A DNA stretch of 64,000 nt from Sporosarcina sp. P2 (GCF_002743255.1 NZ_PDYY01000017.1:1-64000); one strand, 5' to 3'. Shown: positions 26,846 through 35,474, numbered from the stretch's first letter. Numbers and translations are program-made. The notes: generated from the sequence alone by a model not told the origin.

Positions 26846-27520
26846 TTAATTTTGTATCTTGCACTGGATCTTGCTTGAGTCGAGCACTTGGTCATCTTCA
26901 ATCTGTACCTGGCATATCTTACTATTTTGCATGAACTTAAAAACCCCATTGTTAAAATCAGTCCCAATCTCCTTAAAGAAGATTCCCTCATACTGCGCAT
27001 GCTTCGAAAGCGTGAAGTTGATACGGAAGCCTTCGCCATCGGAAATCAAATACGCACGTACGCCTTTTTCAAACGATCCTTCTATCTCACTCTTTATCGC
27101 ACGATCAACCGACACGACATGGAAATCAACAAATGGAATTTCTCTCAACAAGACGTTCATGAAAGAGCCTTTTGTGATTTCCTCCCAGCGACTTTGCGCG
27201 GTCTGTCCGATAATGATTTGTGTAATGCCGTATTGGTGAGCCACTTCTTTGATAACTTTTGCAGCTGGAAGCTTCTCATCGTCGCGGATAATGAATGCTT
27301 CGACATCCAACTCTTCCGCAAGTTCTTTCCAACGGTCTATATACTCCGATTTCTCTACATGAAAATCATCGAGTGGTGCAGGGTCGACTGTCAGGATATA
27401 GAACGGACAGTCCATGATTGTTGCAATTTTATATCCTCTATTAATGAGACGTTCACCATTTGGACCGTAATACACACAAACGAGAATTCCCTCGTCCATA
27501 CGGCTTTTCATTTTGCCCAT
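26846..27520 (-). CDS. KdpD-like universal stress domain protein
   Basis: This 224-residue cytoplasmic protein has one USP domain of the kind found inside KdpD: ILVCVYYGPNGERLINRGYKIA at the start, ADAFI-like strand, a KEVAHQYGITQIIIGQ core and TAQSRWEEITKGSFMNVLLREI. In KdpD this domain binds c-di-AMP or nucleotides to control potassium transport. Here it is free-standing, lacking the sensor kinase, and carries an unrecognised C-terminal 70 residues. It is divergent from the Mrp antiporter operon, suggesting a role in cation homeostasis, but that is inference from position. An AGAGGTGA site precedes the ATG. Confidence 0.8.
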   Translation of the reverse strand: MGKMKSRMDEGILVCVYYGPNGERLINRGYKIATIMDCPFYILTVDPAPLDDFHVEKSEYIDRWKELAEELDVEAFIIRDDEKLPAAKVIKEVAHQYGITQIIIGQTAQSRWEEITKGSFMNVLLREIPFVDFHVVSVDRAIKSEIEGSFEKGVRAYLISDGEGFRINFTLSKHAQYEGIFFKEIGTDFNNGVFKFMQNSKICQVQIEDDQVLDSSKIQCKIQN

Positions 27521-27815
27521 AATGACTCATCACCTCTTCAAATTCAATAAATTAATGATAACCGGTTCACACTTTAGGGGAATGCTTTCCGCTGCAATTT
27601 CGCCAGAGAACCTCATCCTATATAGGATTACGAACGTTGCCTACCTGTATACTGACCGCGCTTTTTATGCGGTTTTCACTAAAGTAGTGTATACTTTCGA
27701 GTAGGGAATGTACACTTTGCTTAGAGTCCCATTATGCATAACGTACAGTGTTCAGTCAAGAGTCTCTGAGTATTCTATTGACACTACTAATCGATTAATT
27801 CTGGGAGGTGTTGGA

Positions 27816-30230
27816 TTGATAACCGTCTTACTGGCAATATTCATTCCATTTATCGCAGCTTGTTTGGTTCCATTTATACATAAATTTTTGACCGGTAGTC
27901 GAATCGGTTGGTTTGTCATCACCATTCCAATGTTCTTGTTTGCCTTACTGATTCGACTTGTTCCTTCGCTTTCTGAAGGAGCTTCTTATTTATACACGTT
28001 GCCTTGGATTCCTTCTGCAGATATCTATTTTTCCACACATTTAGATGGACTAAGTATAATTTTCGCTTTATTGATTACAGGAATTGGTAGTCTGGTTGTA
28101 TTGTATTCCATTTACTATCTTTCTGAACGGGAAGCGATTGGTCGTTTTTATACATATTTACTGTTGTTCATGGGAGCTATGCTAGGTGTCGTGTTATCCG
28201 ATAATCTAATCGTCCTGTATGTGTTTTGGGAATTGACGAGCATTTCATCCTTCTTACTAATTGCTTTTTGGTATCACCGAAAGCAGTCAAGATACGGAGC
28301 AAAGAAATCGATGCTGATTACCGTCACTGGCGGTATTTTCATGTTAGTCGGATTTTTAATGCTATATACCATTACAGGAACGTTCAATTTACAAGAGTTA
28401 ATCGCTATGCGTGAAGTGATTGCGGCAGATTCGCTGTTCATACCTGCTATGTTGCTTGTGTTAATTGGCGCATTTACGAAGTCTGCACAGTTTCCATTCC
28501 ATATCTGGCTACCTGACGCAATGGAAGCCCCTACGCCTGTTAGTGCCTACCTACACTCCGCTACGATGGTTAAAGCGGGTATTTATTTAGTAGCGCGATT
28601 TACCCCGGTCTTCGCAGGTGATACGACGTGGTTTTATGTCGTATCTTGTGTAGGTTTATTGACGATGTTATGGGGGTCTGTCAACGCGGTGAAGCAAACG
28701 GATTTGAAAGCGTTGCTCGCATTCTCAACAGTGAGTCAACTGGGGATGATCATGAGTTTGCTTGGTATCGGCTCATTGGCATTCGCTTCCTCTGAGAGCA
28801 CGCACATCGCGTTATTCACCGCTGCTACTTTCGCTGCTTTATTTCATTTGATTAATCATTCCACATTTAAAGGCTCTTTATTTATGGTCGTCGGAATTTT
28901 AGATCACGAGCTAGGAACACGTAATATTCAACGACTTGGTGGCTTGGCAACGATCATGCCCATTACATTTACCATTGCGCTGATTGGCAGTTTTTCCATG
29001 GCAGGACTACCACCATTCAACGGCTTCCTAAGTAAGGAATTATTCTTTGAAGCGATGCTGTCATTAAAAGAAGCGAATCTATTATCAGTGGATTCGTTGG
29101 TGTTATTGTTCCCAATCATTGCATGGGTCGGCAGTATATTCACGTTCATTTATTGTATGATCATAGTATTTCAGACGTTTTTTGGCAAAGTACATGCACC
29201 GGTTCCTGGACATAGACCTGCTCATGAAGCACCGATTCAGATGTTGATTTCACCTATGGTACTTGGCAGTCTGGTCGTACTTATTTTCATCTTCCCGAAT
29301 CTACTCGGGACGTATATTTTAGGGCCAGCAATGAATGCGGTATATCCGCAATTTGTGGGGTTGCCTGGCCTAGTACCAAAAATACACGTGTGGCATGGTT
29401 TTGGGATGCCAATCTTCATGACGATCGGTGTAATTATCGTAGGAATTTTATTGTATGGTTTCTTGCGTTACTGGAAAGGGATTTACAGTTTAGGCTTTTT
29501 ACAATGGACGCTTGATCGCTCATATAATGCATTATTACAACGAATTGAACGAGTGGCTTCTGTGGTGACGAAAACGTATATGACTGGGTCGGTGCGAGAT
29601 TACGTTTCGTATATCATGCTGTTTTTCATAGCCCTTGTCGGTATAGGTTTGCTAGGTTTCCAGCAATTCATTTTCGACTTTTCGAATGATGCTGTGATTG
29701 AAATTAATGAAAGCATCATTATTTTCGTTATGATGTGTTCAAGTGTAGCGATCTTATTTGCTAAATCTAGGATTACTGCCATTATTCTTAACGGAGTGCT
29801 CGGCTATTCTATCGCCATTCTATTTGTTGTATTCCGCGCTCCGGATCTGGCGTTGACACAAATCATTGTCGAGACGGTTACAACCGTACTGTTCTTATTG
29901 TGCTTCTATTATTTACCGGAATGGAAAAACGAGCATAAGTCGATTTCCATGCGAGTGCGTAATGGATTGATCGCGGTGGCTTCCGGCGTTGCTGTTACTG
30001 TTATCGCTTTGCTCGTGCAAGGCCATTCCTTGTATCCGTCTATATCCATCTATTATGAAACAGCATCACGGCTTGCAGGTGGGTTGAATGTAGTGAATAC
30101 GATACTTGGTGACTTCCGTGCATTCGATACGATGCTTGAAGTATTGGTATTATTTATTGCAGGCCTCGGTGTCTTTTCATTAGTCAAGTTGCGTCGCAAG
30201 AAGGGAGTGGATCACCCTGAAGAAAAATGA
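27816..30230 (+). CDS. mrpA: Na+/H+ antiporter subunit MrpA
   Basis: This is the largest subunit of the Mrp antiporter, which expels Na+ in exchange for protons and supports alkali and salt tolerance. The 804-residue product from the TTG at 27816 (5 nt after GGGAGGTG) matches the Bacillus length of about 800; the frame is open upstream but has no site. It is a NuoL/ND5 homologue with the conserved FWELTSISSFLLIAFW, SAQFPFHIWLPDAMEAPTPVSAYLHSATMVKAG (proton-path Lys/Glu) segments, and C-terminal MbhE/MrpB-like helices containing FRAPDLALTQIIVET. It opens a seven-gene operon. Confidence 0.95.
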   Translation: MITVLLAIFIPFIAACLVPFIHKFLTGSRIGWFVITIPMFLFALLIRLVPSLSEGASYLYTLPWIPSADIYFSTHLDGLSIIFALLITGIGSLVVLYSIYYLSEREAIGRFYTYLLLFMGAMLGVVLSDNLIVLYVFWELTSISSFLLIAFWYHRKQSRYGAKKSMLITVTGGIFMLVGFLMLYTITGTFNLQELIAMREVIAADSLFIPAMLLVLIGAFTKSAQFPFHIWLPDAMEAPTPVSAYLHSATMVKAGIYLVARFTPVFAGDTTWFYVVSCVGLLTMLWGSVNAVKQTDLKALLAFSTVSQLGMIMSLLGIGSLAFASSESTHIALFTAATFAALFHLINHSTFKGSLFMVVGILDHELGTRNIQRLGGLATIMPITFTIALIGSFSMAGLPPFNGFLSKELFFEAMLSLKEANLLSVDSLVLLFPIIAWVGSIFTFIYCMIIVFQTFFGKVHAPVPGHRPAHEAPIQMLISPMVLGSLVVLIFIFPNLLGTYILGPAMNAVYPQFVGLPGLVPKIHVWHGFGMPIFMTIGVIIVGILLYGFLRYWKGIYSLGFLQWTLDRSYNALLQRIERVASVVTKTYMTGSVRDYVSYIMLFFIALVGIGLLGFQQFIFDFSNDAVIEINESIIIFVMMCSSVAILFAKSRITAIILNGVLGYSIAILFVVFRAPDLALTQIIVETVTTVLFLLCFYYLPEWKNEHKSISMRVRNGLIAVASGVAVTVIALLVQGHSLYPSISIYYETASRLAGGLNVVNTILGDFRAFDTMLEVLVLFIAGLGVFSLVKLRRKKGVDHPEEK

Positions 30231-30642
30231 TGTGATCTTGCAGACGGTGACGAAGATCGTATTCTTCATCATCTTAACGTTTGGCGTGGAGCTTTTTTTA
30301 TCAGGACATAATAATCCAGGCGGTGGCTTCATTGGCGGACTGGTGCTCTCTTCTGCGTTTGTATTATTGTATTTAGTATATGACATAGAAACAGTTCACC
30401 GAGGAACGCCTTTTGATTTTAAGCGAGTGGCGGCATTTGGTGTGTTGCTTGCGGTAGGTACAGGAATGCTGTCGTTGTTGTTTGGTGATTCTTTCCTGTC
30501 ACAGACCACATGGCTTGTGGACTTACCGGTTTTTGGTGAGACAGAACTTGGAACGATGACGATTTTCGAAGCAGGAGTCGCACTGACTGTCCTCGGTGTT
30601 GTCGTGACGATTATTTTGGGAATCAGTGAGGATGTGGAGTAA
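30217..30642 (+). CDS. mrpB: Na+/H+ antiporter subunit MrpB
   Basis: This subunit of the Mrp complex has four membrane helices and the family motif FLSGHNNPGGGFIGGL. The start is uncertain. A GTG at 30232 gives 136 residues but has no ribosome site; a CTG at 30217 lies 9 nt after AAGGGAG and restores the N-terminal KKNDVILQTVTK, which matches the start of Bacillus MrpB. The longer form (141 residues, overlapping mrpA by 14 nt) is therefore preferred despite the rare CTG codon. It ends in a TAATG junction with mrpC. Confidence 0.92.
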   Translation: MKKNDVILQTVTKIVFFIILTFGVELFLSGHNNPGGGFIGGLVLSSAFVLLYLVYDIETVHRGTPFDFKRVAAFGVLLAVGTGMLSLLFGDSFLSQTTWLVDLPVFGETELGTMTIFEAGVALTVLGVVVTIILGISEDVE

Positions 30643-30968
30643 TGGAGACATTAATTACCCTTCTGGTAGGTGTGCTAGTGGCAGTAGGCGTTTATTTACT
30701 TTTATCAAAAGAAATGTTGCGAATTATTTTGGGAACAGCAATTCTGTCGCATGCCATTCATTTATTATTATTGACGATGGGCGGTTTAAAAAAGGGCGAG
30801 GTTCCTTTGCTAACAGAGACGGCAGCGGAATATACCGATGCATTGCCGCAAGCGTTGATTCTGACAGCGATTGTTATCAGTTTCGCGGTGACAGCATTTT
30901 TACTCGTATTATCGTACCGTGTGTATCAAGAGTCTGGACTTGGATTGCGAGGGCAAGAAGATGAATAA
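30642..30968 (+). CDS. mrpC: Na+/H+ antiporter subunit MrpC
   Basis: This 108-residue subunit is a NuoK homologue with three membrane helices and the conserved ILSHAIHLLLLTMGG and DALPQALILTAIVISFAVTAFLLVL segments, including the helix residues that link MrpC to MrpD. The ATG overlaps the mrpB stop by one base, and the C terminus overlaps mrpD by 8 nt, indicating translational coupling. Length agrees with the 113-residue B. subtilis protein. Confidence 0.95.
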   Translation: METLITLLVGVLVAVGVYLLLSKEMLRIILGTAILSHAIHLLLLTMGGLKKGEVPLLTETAAEYTDALPQALILTAIVISFAVTAFLLVLSYRVYQESGLGLRGQEDE

Positions 30969-32445
30969 TATATTGGTATTGCCTATGATCTTGCCTGTTT
31001 TGGTAGGTGTGATGTTAGTATTCCTACGTCCTTATATTCGTGTTCAACGTGTACTAAGTGTACTGACGATGATAGCTTCTGCTGCTGTGGCAGCCTATTG
31101 TCTCCAACATATTCACCTAAACGGCATCATGCGTTTGGATTTTGGAGATTGGTTACCACCACATGGAATTTTGTTTGTGGGCGATTCCTTCGCCATGTTA
31201 TTAGTATTGGTTGCGTGCGTCGTTTCCAGTATAATTTTGCTGTATGCATTCGCTACGACAGGGATTGAGACAGAAGTGATGTTTTTCTATCCATTCTTCC
31301 TATTTTTAGTGGCAGGAGTCAATGGCTCATTTCTGACTGGCGATTTATTTAATCTATTTGTTTGTTTTGAAGTAATGTTACTAGCTTCCTATGTGCTGCT
31401 GACTCTTGGAGGACGTAAAACACAGTTAAAAGAAGGTATTACGTATGTATTGATCAATGTGCTGGCTTCTTGGTTCTTCTTGTTGGGCATCGCATATGTA
31501 TACGGTGTACTAGGTACGTTAAACATGGCACATATCGCTGTACGCGTAGCAGAAACGGGACAAGGACCTCTCTTGACGCTGATCGCAATTATTTTCTTGA
31601 TCGTCTTTAGCTTAAAAGCGGGCTTGCTACTTTATTTCTGGCTTCCGGGTTCTTATTCCGCACCCCCTATTGCAGTCGCGGCGCTGTTTGGCGCGTTACT
31701 GACGAAGGTCGGTATTTATGCGTTGTACCGCATGTTCACATTAATATTCATACATGATCCGATTATTTATAAAATCATTGGCGTGCTAGCCATTGTCACA
31801 ATGATCGCGGGTTGTCTCGGAGCGATTGCATATTCTGACATACGTCAGATCGTCTCGTATAACGTCATCATTTCCGTTGGTTTTGTGTTAACAGGTCTAG
31901 CGGTTGCTACGAATACTGCATTTCAAGGTGCAAGCTATTATTTGATTCACGACATGGTTAGTAAGGCATTGCTATTTTTATTGGCAGGGACTGTCGTGTA
32001 TTTGACAGGTCGTTCGAAGTTCAATGAAATCAGCGGCCTAATTCGAAACTATCCGCTAGTCGGTTGGTTATTTTTCTTGACGATGCTAGCGGTTTCGGGA
32101 ATCCCGCCATTTAGCGGATTTATCGGAAAAGTATACATAGGGTTAGGTGCAATTGAAACAGGCTCTTACGTATTGCTGGCAGTGTCGTTTTTATCGGGTA
32201 TCGGTGTATTGTATTCACTTCTTCGTATTTTCCTCAATAGTTTTTGGGGAGAAACGATAATTAGTGAAGACGATCAGAAACCTTTTCAAAAGAAGGTTGG
32301 TTTGCCGCTCGTTTTGCTTGCAATACTTGTAGTTGGATTAGGTATAGGTGCGGAACTGCTGTCGCCTTATATAGAAGACGCGGCCAATGCATTAACAAAT
32401 CCGGAACAGTATATACGTGCTGTGATGGGTGACGATTTAGAGTAG
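30961..32445 (+). CDS. mrpD: Na+/H+ antiporter subunit MrpD
   Basis: This 494-residue NuoM/N-like subunit carries ion-translocating helices of the complex. The ATG at 30961 reproduces the Bacillus N terminus (MNN-LPM-PVL) and is preceded by a purine-rich stretch inside mrpC; the frame extends further upstream without a site. Conserved features are LFNLFVCFEVMLLASYVLL (the catalytic-type Glu in helix 5), the KAGLLLYFWLPGSYSAPP segment, SYNVIISVGFVLTGL and LIHDMVSKALLFLLAG. About 14 helices are visible. Confidence 0.95.
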   Translation: MNNILVLPMILPVLVGVMLVFLRPYIRVQRVLSVLTMIASAAVAAYCLQHIHLNGIMRLDFGDWLPPHGILFVGDSFAMLLVLVACVVSSIILLYAFATTGIETEVMFFYPFFLFLVAGVNGSFLTGDLFNLFVCFEVMLLASYVLLTLGGRKTQLKEGITYVLINVLASWFFLLGIAYVYGVLGTLNMAHIAVRVAETGQGPLLTLIAIIFLIVFSLKAGLLLYFWLPGSYSAPPIAVAALFGALLTKVGIYALYRMFTLIFIHDPIIYKIIGVLAIVTMIAGCLGAIAYSDIRQIVSYNVIISVGFVLTGLAVATNTAFQGASYYLIHDMVSKALLFLLAGTVVYLTGRSKFNEISGLIRNYPLVGWLFFLTMLAVSGIPPFSGFIGKVYIGLGAIETGSYVLLAVSFLSGIGVLYSLLRIFLNSFWGETIISEDDQKPFQKKVGLPLVLLAILVVGLGIGAELLSPYIEDAANALTNPEQYIRAVMGDDLE

Positions 32446-32460
32446 GGAGGGGGAGACGAC

Positions 32461-32943
32461 ATGCCGTTACAGCTTCTGCTGAATTTATTCATCGCATTTT
32501 TATGGATGACGCTGATGGATGAGGACGAACTGAGATTCACGACATTTTTCATGGGGTTTCTAGTCGGACTTGGCATTATCTTTGTCATGAGCCGCTTTTT
32601 CGATACGCATTTCTATTTACGTAGAGTATATGCTGCGTGCAAGCTCTTGTTAATCTTTATAAGTGAACTAACGCAGTCCAGTATAGTAGTCATCTCCCAA
32701 ATCGTGAGACCTACACTGCGTATTAAACCAGGTATCTTTAAATACGAGACGATTTTGACGAGTGATGTGGAAGTGACCATGCTGTCTATGCTTCTCACCT
32801 TAACACCGGGCTCGGTCGTGATGGAGGTATCTTCTGAGGGAAATGAGTTATATATTCATGCAATGGACGTGGAAGAGTCGCGGGATGGATTAATTAAGCA
32901 ACTGAAGAACTTCGAGAAAGCGATTATGGAGGTGACACGATGA
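32461..32943 (+). CDS. mrpE: Na+/H+ antiporter subunit MrpE
   Basis: This 160-residue subunit has two N-terminal membrane helices and a cytosolic C-terminal domain containing LRIKPGIFKYET and TLTPGSVVMEV, both conserved in MrpE. It lacks a respiratory-complex counterpart. The gene has a GGGAGGGGGAG site and overlaps mrpF by 4 nt (ATGA). Confidence 0.95.
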   Translation: MPLQLLLNLFIAFLWMTLMDEDELRFTTFFMGFLVGLGIIFVMSRFFDTHFYLRRVYAACKLLLIFISELTQSSIVVISQIVRPTLRIKPGIFKYETILTSDVEVTMLSMLLTLTPGSVVMEVSSEGNELYIHAMDVEESRDGLIKQLKNFEKAIMEVTR

Positions 32944-33224
32944 TAGCAGGTATGCTGACAATATCGGTCATACTATTCGCGCTGACTATTTTGGTGGCAG
33001 TCATCCGAATTATCTTAGGTCCTTCCCTACCGGATCGTGTGGTAGCACTCGATGTAATCGGTGTGAATTTAATTGCTACAATTGCCGTCGTGTCGGTGAT
33101 TTTAAATACAAAAGCATTTTTGGAAGCGATCTTGATCCTTGGAATTCTTTCCTTTATCGGAACGATCGCATTTTCAAAATTTATTGAGAGGGGGAAAATA
33201 GTTGAACGGGAGCGAGATCGGTGA
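32940..33224 (+). CDS. mrpF: Na+/H+ antiporter subunit MrpF
   Basis: This 94-residue subunit has three membrane helices and the conserved RIILGPSLPDRVVALDVIGVNLIA motif of MrpF/PhaF. It begins in an ATGA overlap with mrpE and overlaps mrpG by 23 nt. A GGAGGTGAC site lies in the end of mrpE. Confidence 0.95.
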   Translation: MIAGMLTISVILFALTILVAVIRIILGPSLPDRVVALDVIGVNLIATIAVVSVILNTKAFLEAILILGILSFIGTIAFSKFIERGKIVERERDR

Positions 33225-33576
33225 ATTTATAGGGGCTTTGTTGATTTTGACAGGGGCTGTTGCCAGTATGTTGAGTGTCTTTGGGTTGATCCGCTTACCG
33301 GACGTCTATACTCGGTCACACGCGGCAACGAAAAGTTCGACGTTGGCAGTGTTATTGACATTGTCCGGCTCATTCGTTTATTTTCTCTTCTCCGAAAACT
33401 TTATTAGCGTACGATTGCTTCTTGGGATCGGCTTTGTATTTTTAACAGCACCGGTAGCGGGGCATGTAATTATCCGTGCTGCTTATCGATCGAAAGTTAA
33501 GTTGGCGGATATTTCCACAGAAGATGAATTATATGAAAAAATCCATGGACAAAACACAGGAGATACAAAGCAATAG
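33202..33576 (+). CDS. mrpG: Na+/H+ antiporter subunit MrpG
   Basis: This 124-residue subunit has three membrane helices and the diagnostic GLIRLPDVYTRSHAATKSSTLAVLL motif, plus FLTAPVAGHVIIRAAYR. It starts at a TTG inside mrpF, preceded by GAGAGGGGG, and closes the seven-gene Mrp operon (A-G, all present and intact). No clear hairpin terminator follows within the 90-nt gap to the next gene. Confidence 0.94.
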   Translation: MNGSEIGEFIGALLILTGAVASMLSVFGLIRLPDVYTRSHAATKSSTLAVLLTLSGSFVYFLFSENFISVRLLLGIGFVFLTAPVAGHVIIRAAYRSKVKLADISTEDELYEKIHGQNTGDTKQ

Positions 33577-33667
33577 TTGATTCAAATGAACAGGAGAGTC
33601 AATTGATTTTTTACTGTCCTATCTATATAATTACCGTAATCTGTAGTCGACTGAATGGGGTGATAAA

Positions 33668-34030
33668 GTGTTAAATCAAGATGCTTGTGAAGTAACCGTT
33701 GTGCACGAAGATGTAGTTCGTAAAATTCGAAAAGAGCTTCCTGATGTAACGGAAATGGTACAAATCTTTAAAGCACTAGCTGATGAAACACGTTTGCGGA
33801 TTGCTTATTCACTGACATTGGAATCAGAAATGTGCGTCTGTGATGTAGCGGCAGTGATTCAATCTTCATCCGCTACCGCTTCTCATCATTTACGTTATTT
33901 ACGGGATCATTCAATGGCTAAATCGGAAAGACGTGGAAAAATGGTATACTACTCTTTGGCAGACGAGCATGTTGCGGACTTAGTGAAAATTGCATACGAA
34001 CATGCAATCGAAGCCCAGCAAACGATATAA
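33668..34030 (+). CDS. ArsR/SmtB-family metal regulator, CadC-like
   Basis: This 120-residue winged-helix repressor resembles CadC, the Cd/Pb/Zn-responsive ArsR-family sensor. The metal-binding cysteines of CadC have counterparts in the N-terminal QDAC and the helix-4 motif SEMCVCDVA; the recognition helix is SSSATASHHLRYLRD. The C-terminal helix contains DEHVADLVKIAYEHA, which may offer the second, dimer-interface metal site. It starts at GTG after GGGGTGAT. No CadA-type ATPase is next to it, so its target is probably its own promoter or a distant gene. Confidence 0.87.
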   Translation: MLNQDACEVTVVHEDVVRKIRKELPDVTEMVQIFKALADETRLRIAYSLTLESEMCVCDVAAVIQSSSATASHHLRYLRDHSMAKSERRGKMVYYSLADEHVADLVKIAYEHAIEAQQTI

Positions 34031-34070
34031 TATCATGTGAGCCGCCTGTAGTCATGATGGGGGAATTTTA

Positions 34071-35168
34071 ATGCGCTTACAAGAATGGACGATAGAAGAA
34101 CAAGATTTGCTTATTCAGTTTATGACGACAAACTCATGGCCTTACCATGATAGTAGTCAGCCAGGTCGCGAGTTGCTTGAAAAGTCGATTGAAGAAGGCG
34201 GCTATGCATCTGATGACGTAAAGACATTCTGGATTGAGAATAATGAAAACGAAAAAGTGGGAATCGTAAAAGTCTATGACTTACAAGAAGATGTACCATT
34301 ATTCGACTTGCGGATTGCTGATCATTTTAGAGGTTATGGTTATGGTTCGCGAGCGCTGAAAAAACTTACGCAATACGTGTTCGAATTACCGGAGCATAAG
34401 ATTCGTATAGAAGGACATACACGCCATGATAATGCGGCTATGCGTAAAGCGTTTGAGCGGGCCGGTTTTGTAAAGGAAGCACATTTGCGCCAAGCATGGT
34501 TCCTTCCGAAAGAGAATACGTATTATGATGCGGTAACATATGGAATGACGAGAGAAGATTATGAAGCTGGAACAACAACGCCTGTGCGTTGGGAAGACCG
34601 AGAACGTGATGTTAAGAGCATACCCGGTTTTAAAGAACAGCTACAATCTGAACGGCTACATATTCGAGCGCCTGAATTAAACGACGTGATGGATGTTTGG
34701 GGTGCGGTATCACATTCAATGCCTACGTTACGTAAGTGGACTGGATGGGCGCAGAAGGATATGACGATTGAAACGACAGAGGAATATGTACGCCATTCAG
34801 TTTCTGAGTTCATCAGTAGAAAATCTTTGAACTTTCATCTGTTTTTAAAAGAAACGGGTGAATTCATTGGTTGCGCAGGTTTCCATCATATCGATTGGAG
34901 CATTCGTAAGTTTGAAGTAGAGTATTGGCTGGATACAAAGTTTGAAGGTGAAGGCTATATGACAGAAGCGATCAAAGAACTTGTGGAGTTTGCATTTACA
35001 GATTTATCGGCTGTGCGGATTGAATTGGTTTGTGATGAGAACCATAGTAAAGGTCGTGCAGTAGCAAAACGAACAAATTTTGAACTGGAAGGGATTTTAC
35101 GCAAAAATGCCCCTTCTGCGAATGGGCAAGGCCTACGCAACACATGTGTGTATGCGATAGTTACCTGA
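34071..35168 (+). CDS. Tandem GNAT acetyltransferase
   Basis: This 365-residue protein holds two GNAT N-acetyltransferase domains. The first (about 1-165) has the acetyl-CoA loop as RGYGYGSRALKKL and an HDNAAMRKAFERAGFVKEA end; the second (about 190-365) resembles RimJ/RimL ribosomal-protein-type enzymes (LQSERLHIRAPELNDVMDVW, GEGYMTEAIKELVEFAF, HSKGRAVAKRTNFELEG). Substrates are unknown. A GATGGGGG site precedes the ATG. It is 40 nt after the CadC-like gene and may share its transcript. Confidence 0.88.
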   Translation: MRLQEWTIEEQDLLIQFMTTNSWPYHDSSQPGRELLEKSIEEGGYASDDVKTFWIENNENEKVGIVKVYDLQEDVPLFDLRIADHFRGYGYGSRALKKLTQYVFELPEHKIRIEGHTRHDNAAMRKAFERAGFVKEAHLRQAWFLPKENTYYDAVTYGMTREDYEAGTTTPVRWEDRERDVKSIPGFKEQLQSERLHIRAPELNDVMDVWGAVSHSMPTLRKWTGWAQKDMTIETTEEYVRHSVSEFISRKSLNFHLFLKETGEFIGCAGFHHIDWSIRKFEVEYWLDTKFEGEGYMTEAIKELVEFAFTDLSAVRIELVCDENHSKGRAVAKRTNFELEGILRKNAPSANGQGLRNTCVYAIVT

Positions 35169-35199
35169 TCACAGAAGGAGCACTTTAAGCTAGTTTTCA

Positions 35200-35355
35200 C
35201 TATATCGAACGTCTTCCAGTTATTAATTGAATGACAAAGATAATGCCAGCAATTACTAAAAGTGTGTGGATTAAGCCACCGCCAATATTTGCTACTAAAC
35301 CAATTACCCATAATGCTATTAGAACTACGATAATAAGCCATAATAAACGACCCAT
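35200..35355 (-). CDS. lmo0937-family small membrane protein (51 aa)
   Basis: This 51-residue gene is read from the minus strand: one or two hydrophobic helices (LLWLIIVVLIALWVIGL and TLLVIAGIIFVIQLI) around a glycine-rich turn (NIGGGLIH), ending in GRRSI. The pattern is that of the lmo0937/DUF5670 family of tiny stress-associated membrane proteins with no known function. The ATG at 35355 follows AAGGAG by 10 nt. It lies between the acetyltransferase gene and mntR, divergent from the latter. Confidence 0.8.
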   Translation of the reverse strand: MGRLLWLIIVVLIALWVIGLVANIGGGLIHTLLVIAGIIFVIQLITGRRSI

Positions 35356-35402
35356 GATGAATCAACTCCTTTTCATTGTTATTTGCTATGTAAGTATATT
35401 AC

Positions 35403-35444
35403 CCACCCTTTCAAATCTTAAACTTTTAAGATTTGAAAGGGTGG
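35403..35444. repeat. Perfect 18-bp inverted repeat upstream of mntR
   Basis: Arms 35403-35420 (ccaccctttcaaatctta) and 35427-35444 are perfect reverse complements with a 6-nt loop, aacttt. There is no T-tract, so it is not a standard terminator for mntR. It lies between two divergent genes, 31 nt from the mntR start. It could be an operator, an RNA hairpin in either leader, or a mobile palindrome. Confidence 0.85.
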
Positions 35445-35474
35445 ATGTTGAGAGTCAAATGAGGAGGCGATAGT

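Noticed and set aside
26888..27550. 220-residue open frame antisense to the USP-domain gene
   Set aside because: It covers the same DNA as the well-supported KdpD-like gene, shows Phe/Cys-rich shadow composition and has no ribosome site.
33577..33667. Terminator after mrpG
   Set aside because: The T-run at about 33606-33611 lacks a convincing hairpin in front of it, so no terminator is called.
34955..35365. 136-residue minus-strand frame across the acetyltransferase 3' end
   Set aside because: Replaced by the 51-residue lmo0937-like gene in another frame of the same strand, which has a ribosome site and a family-like sequence.
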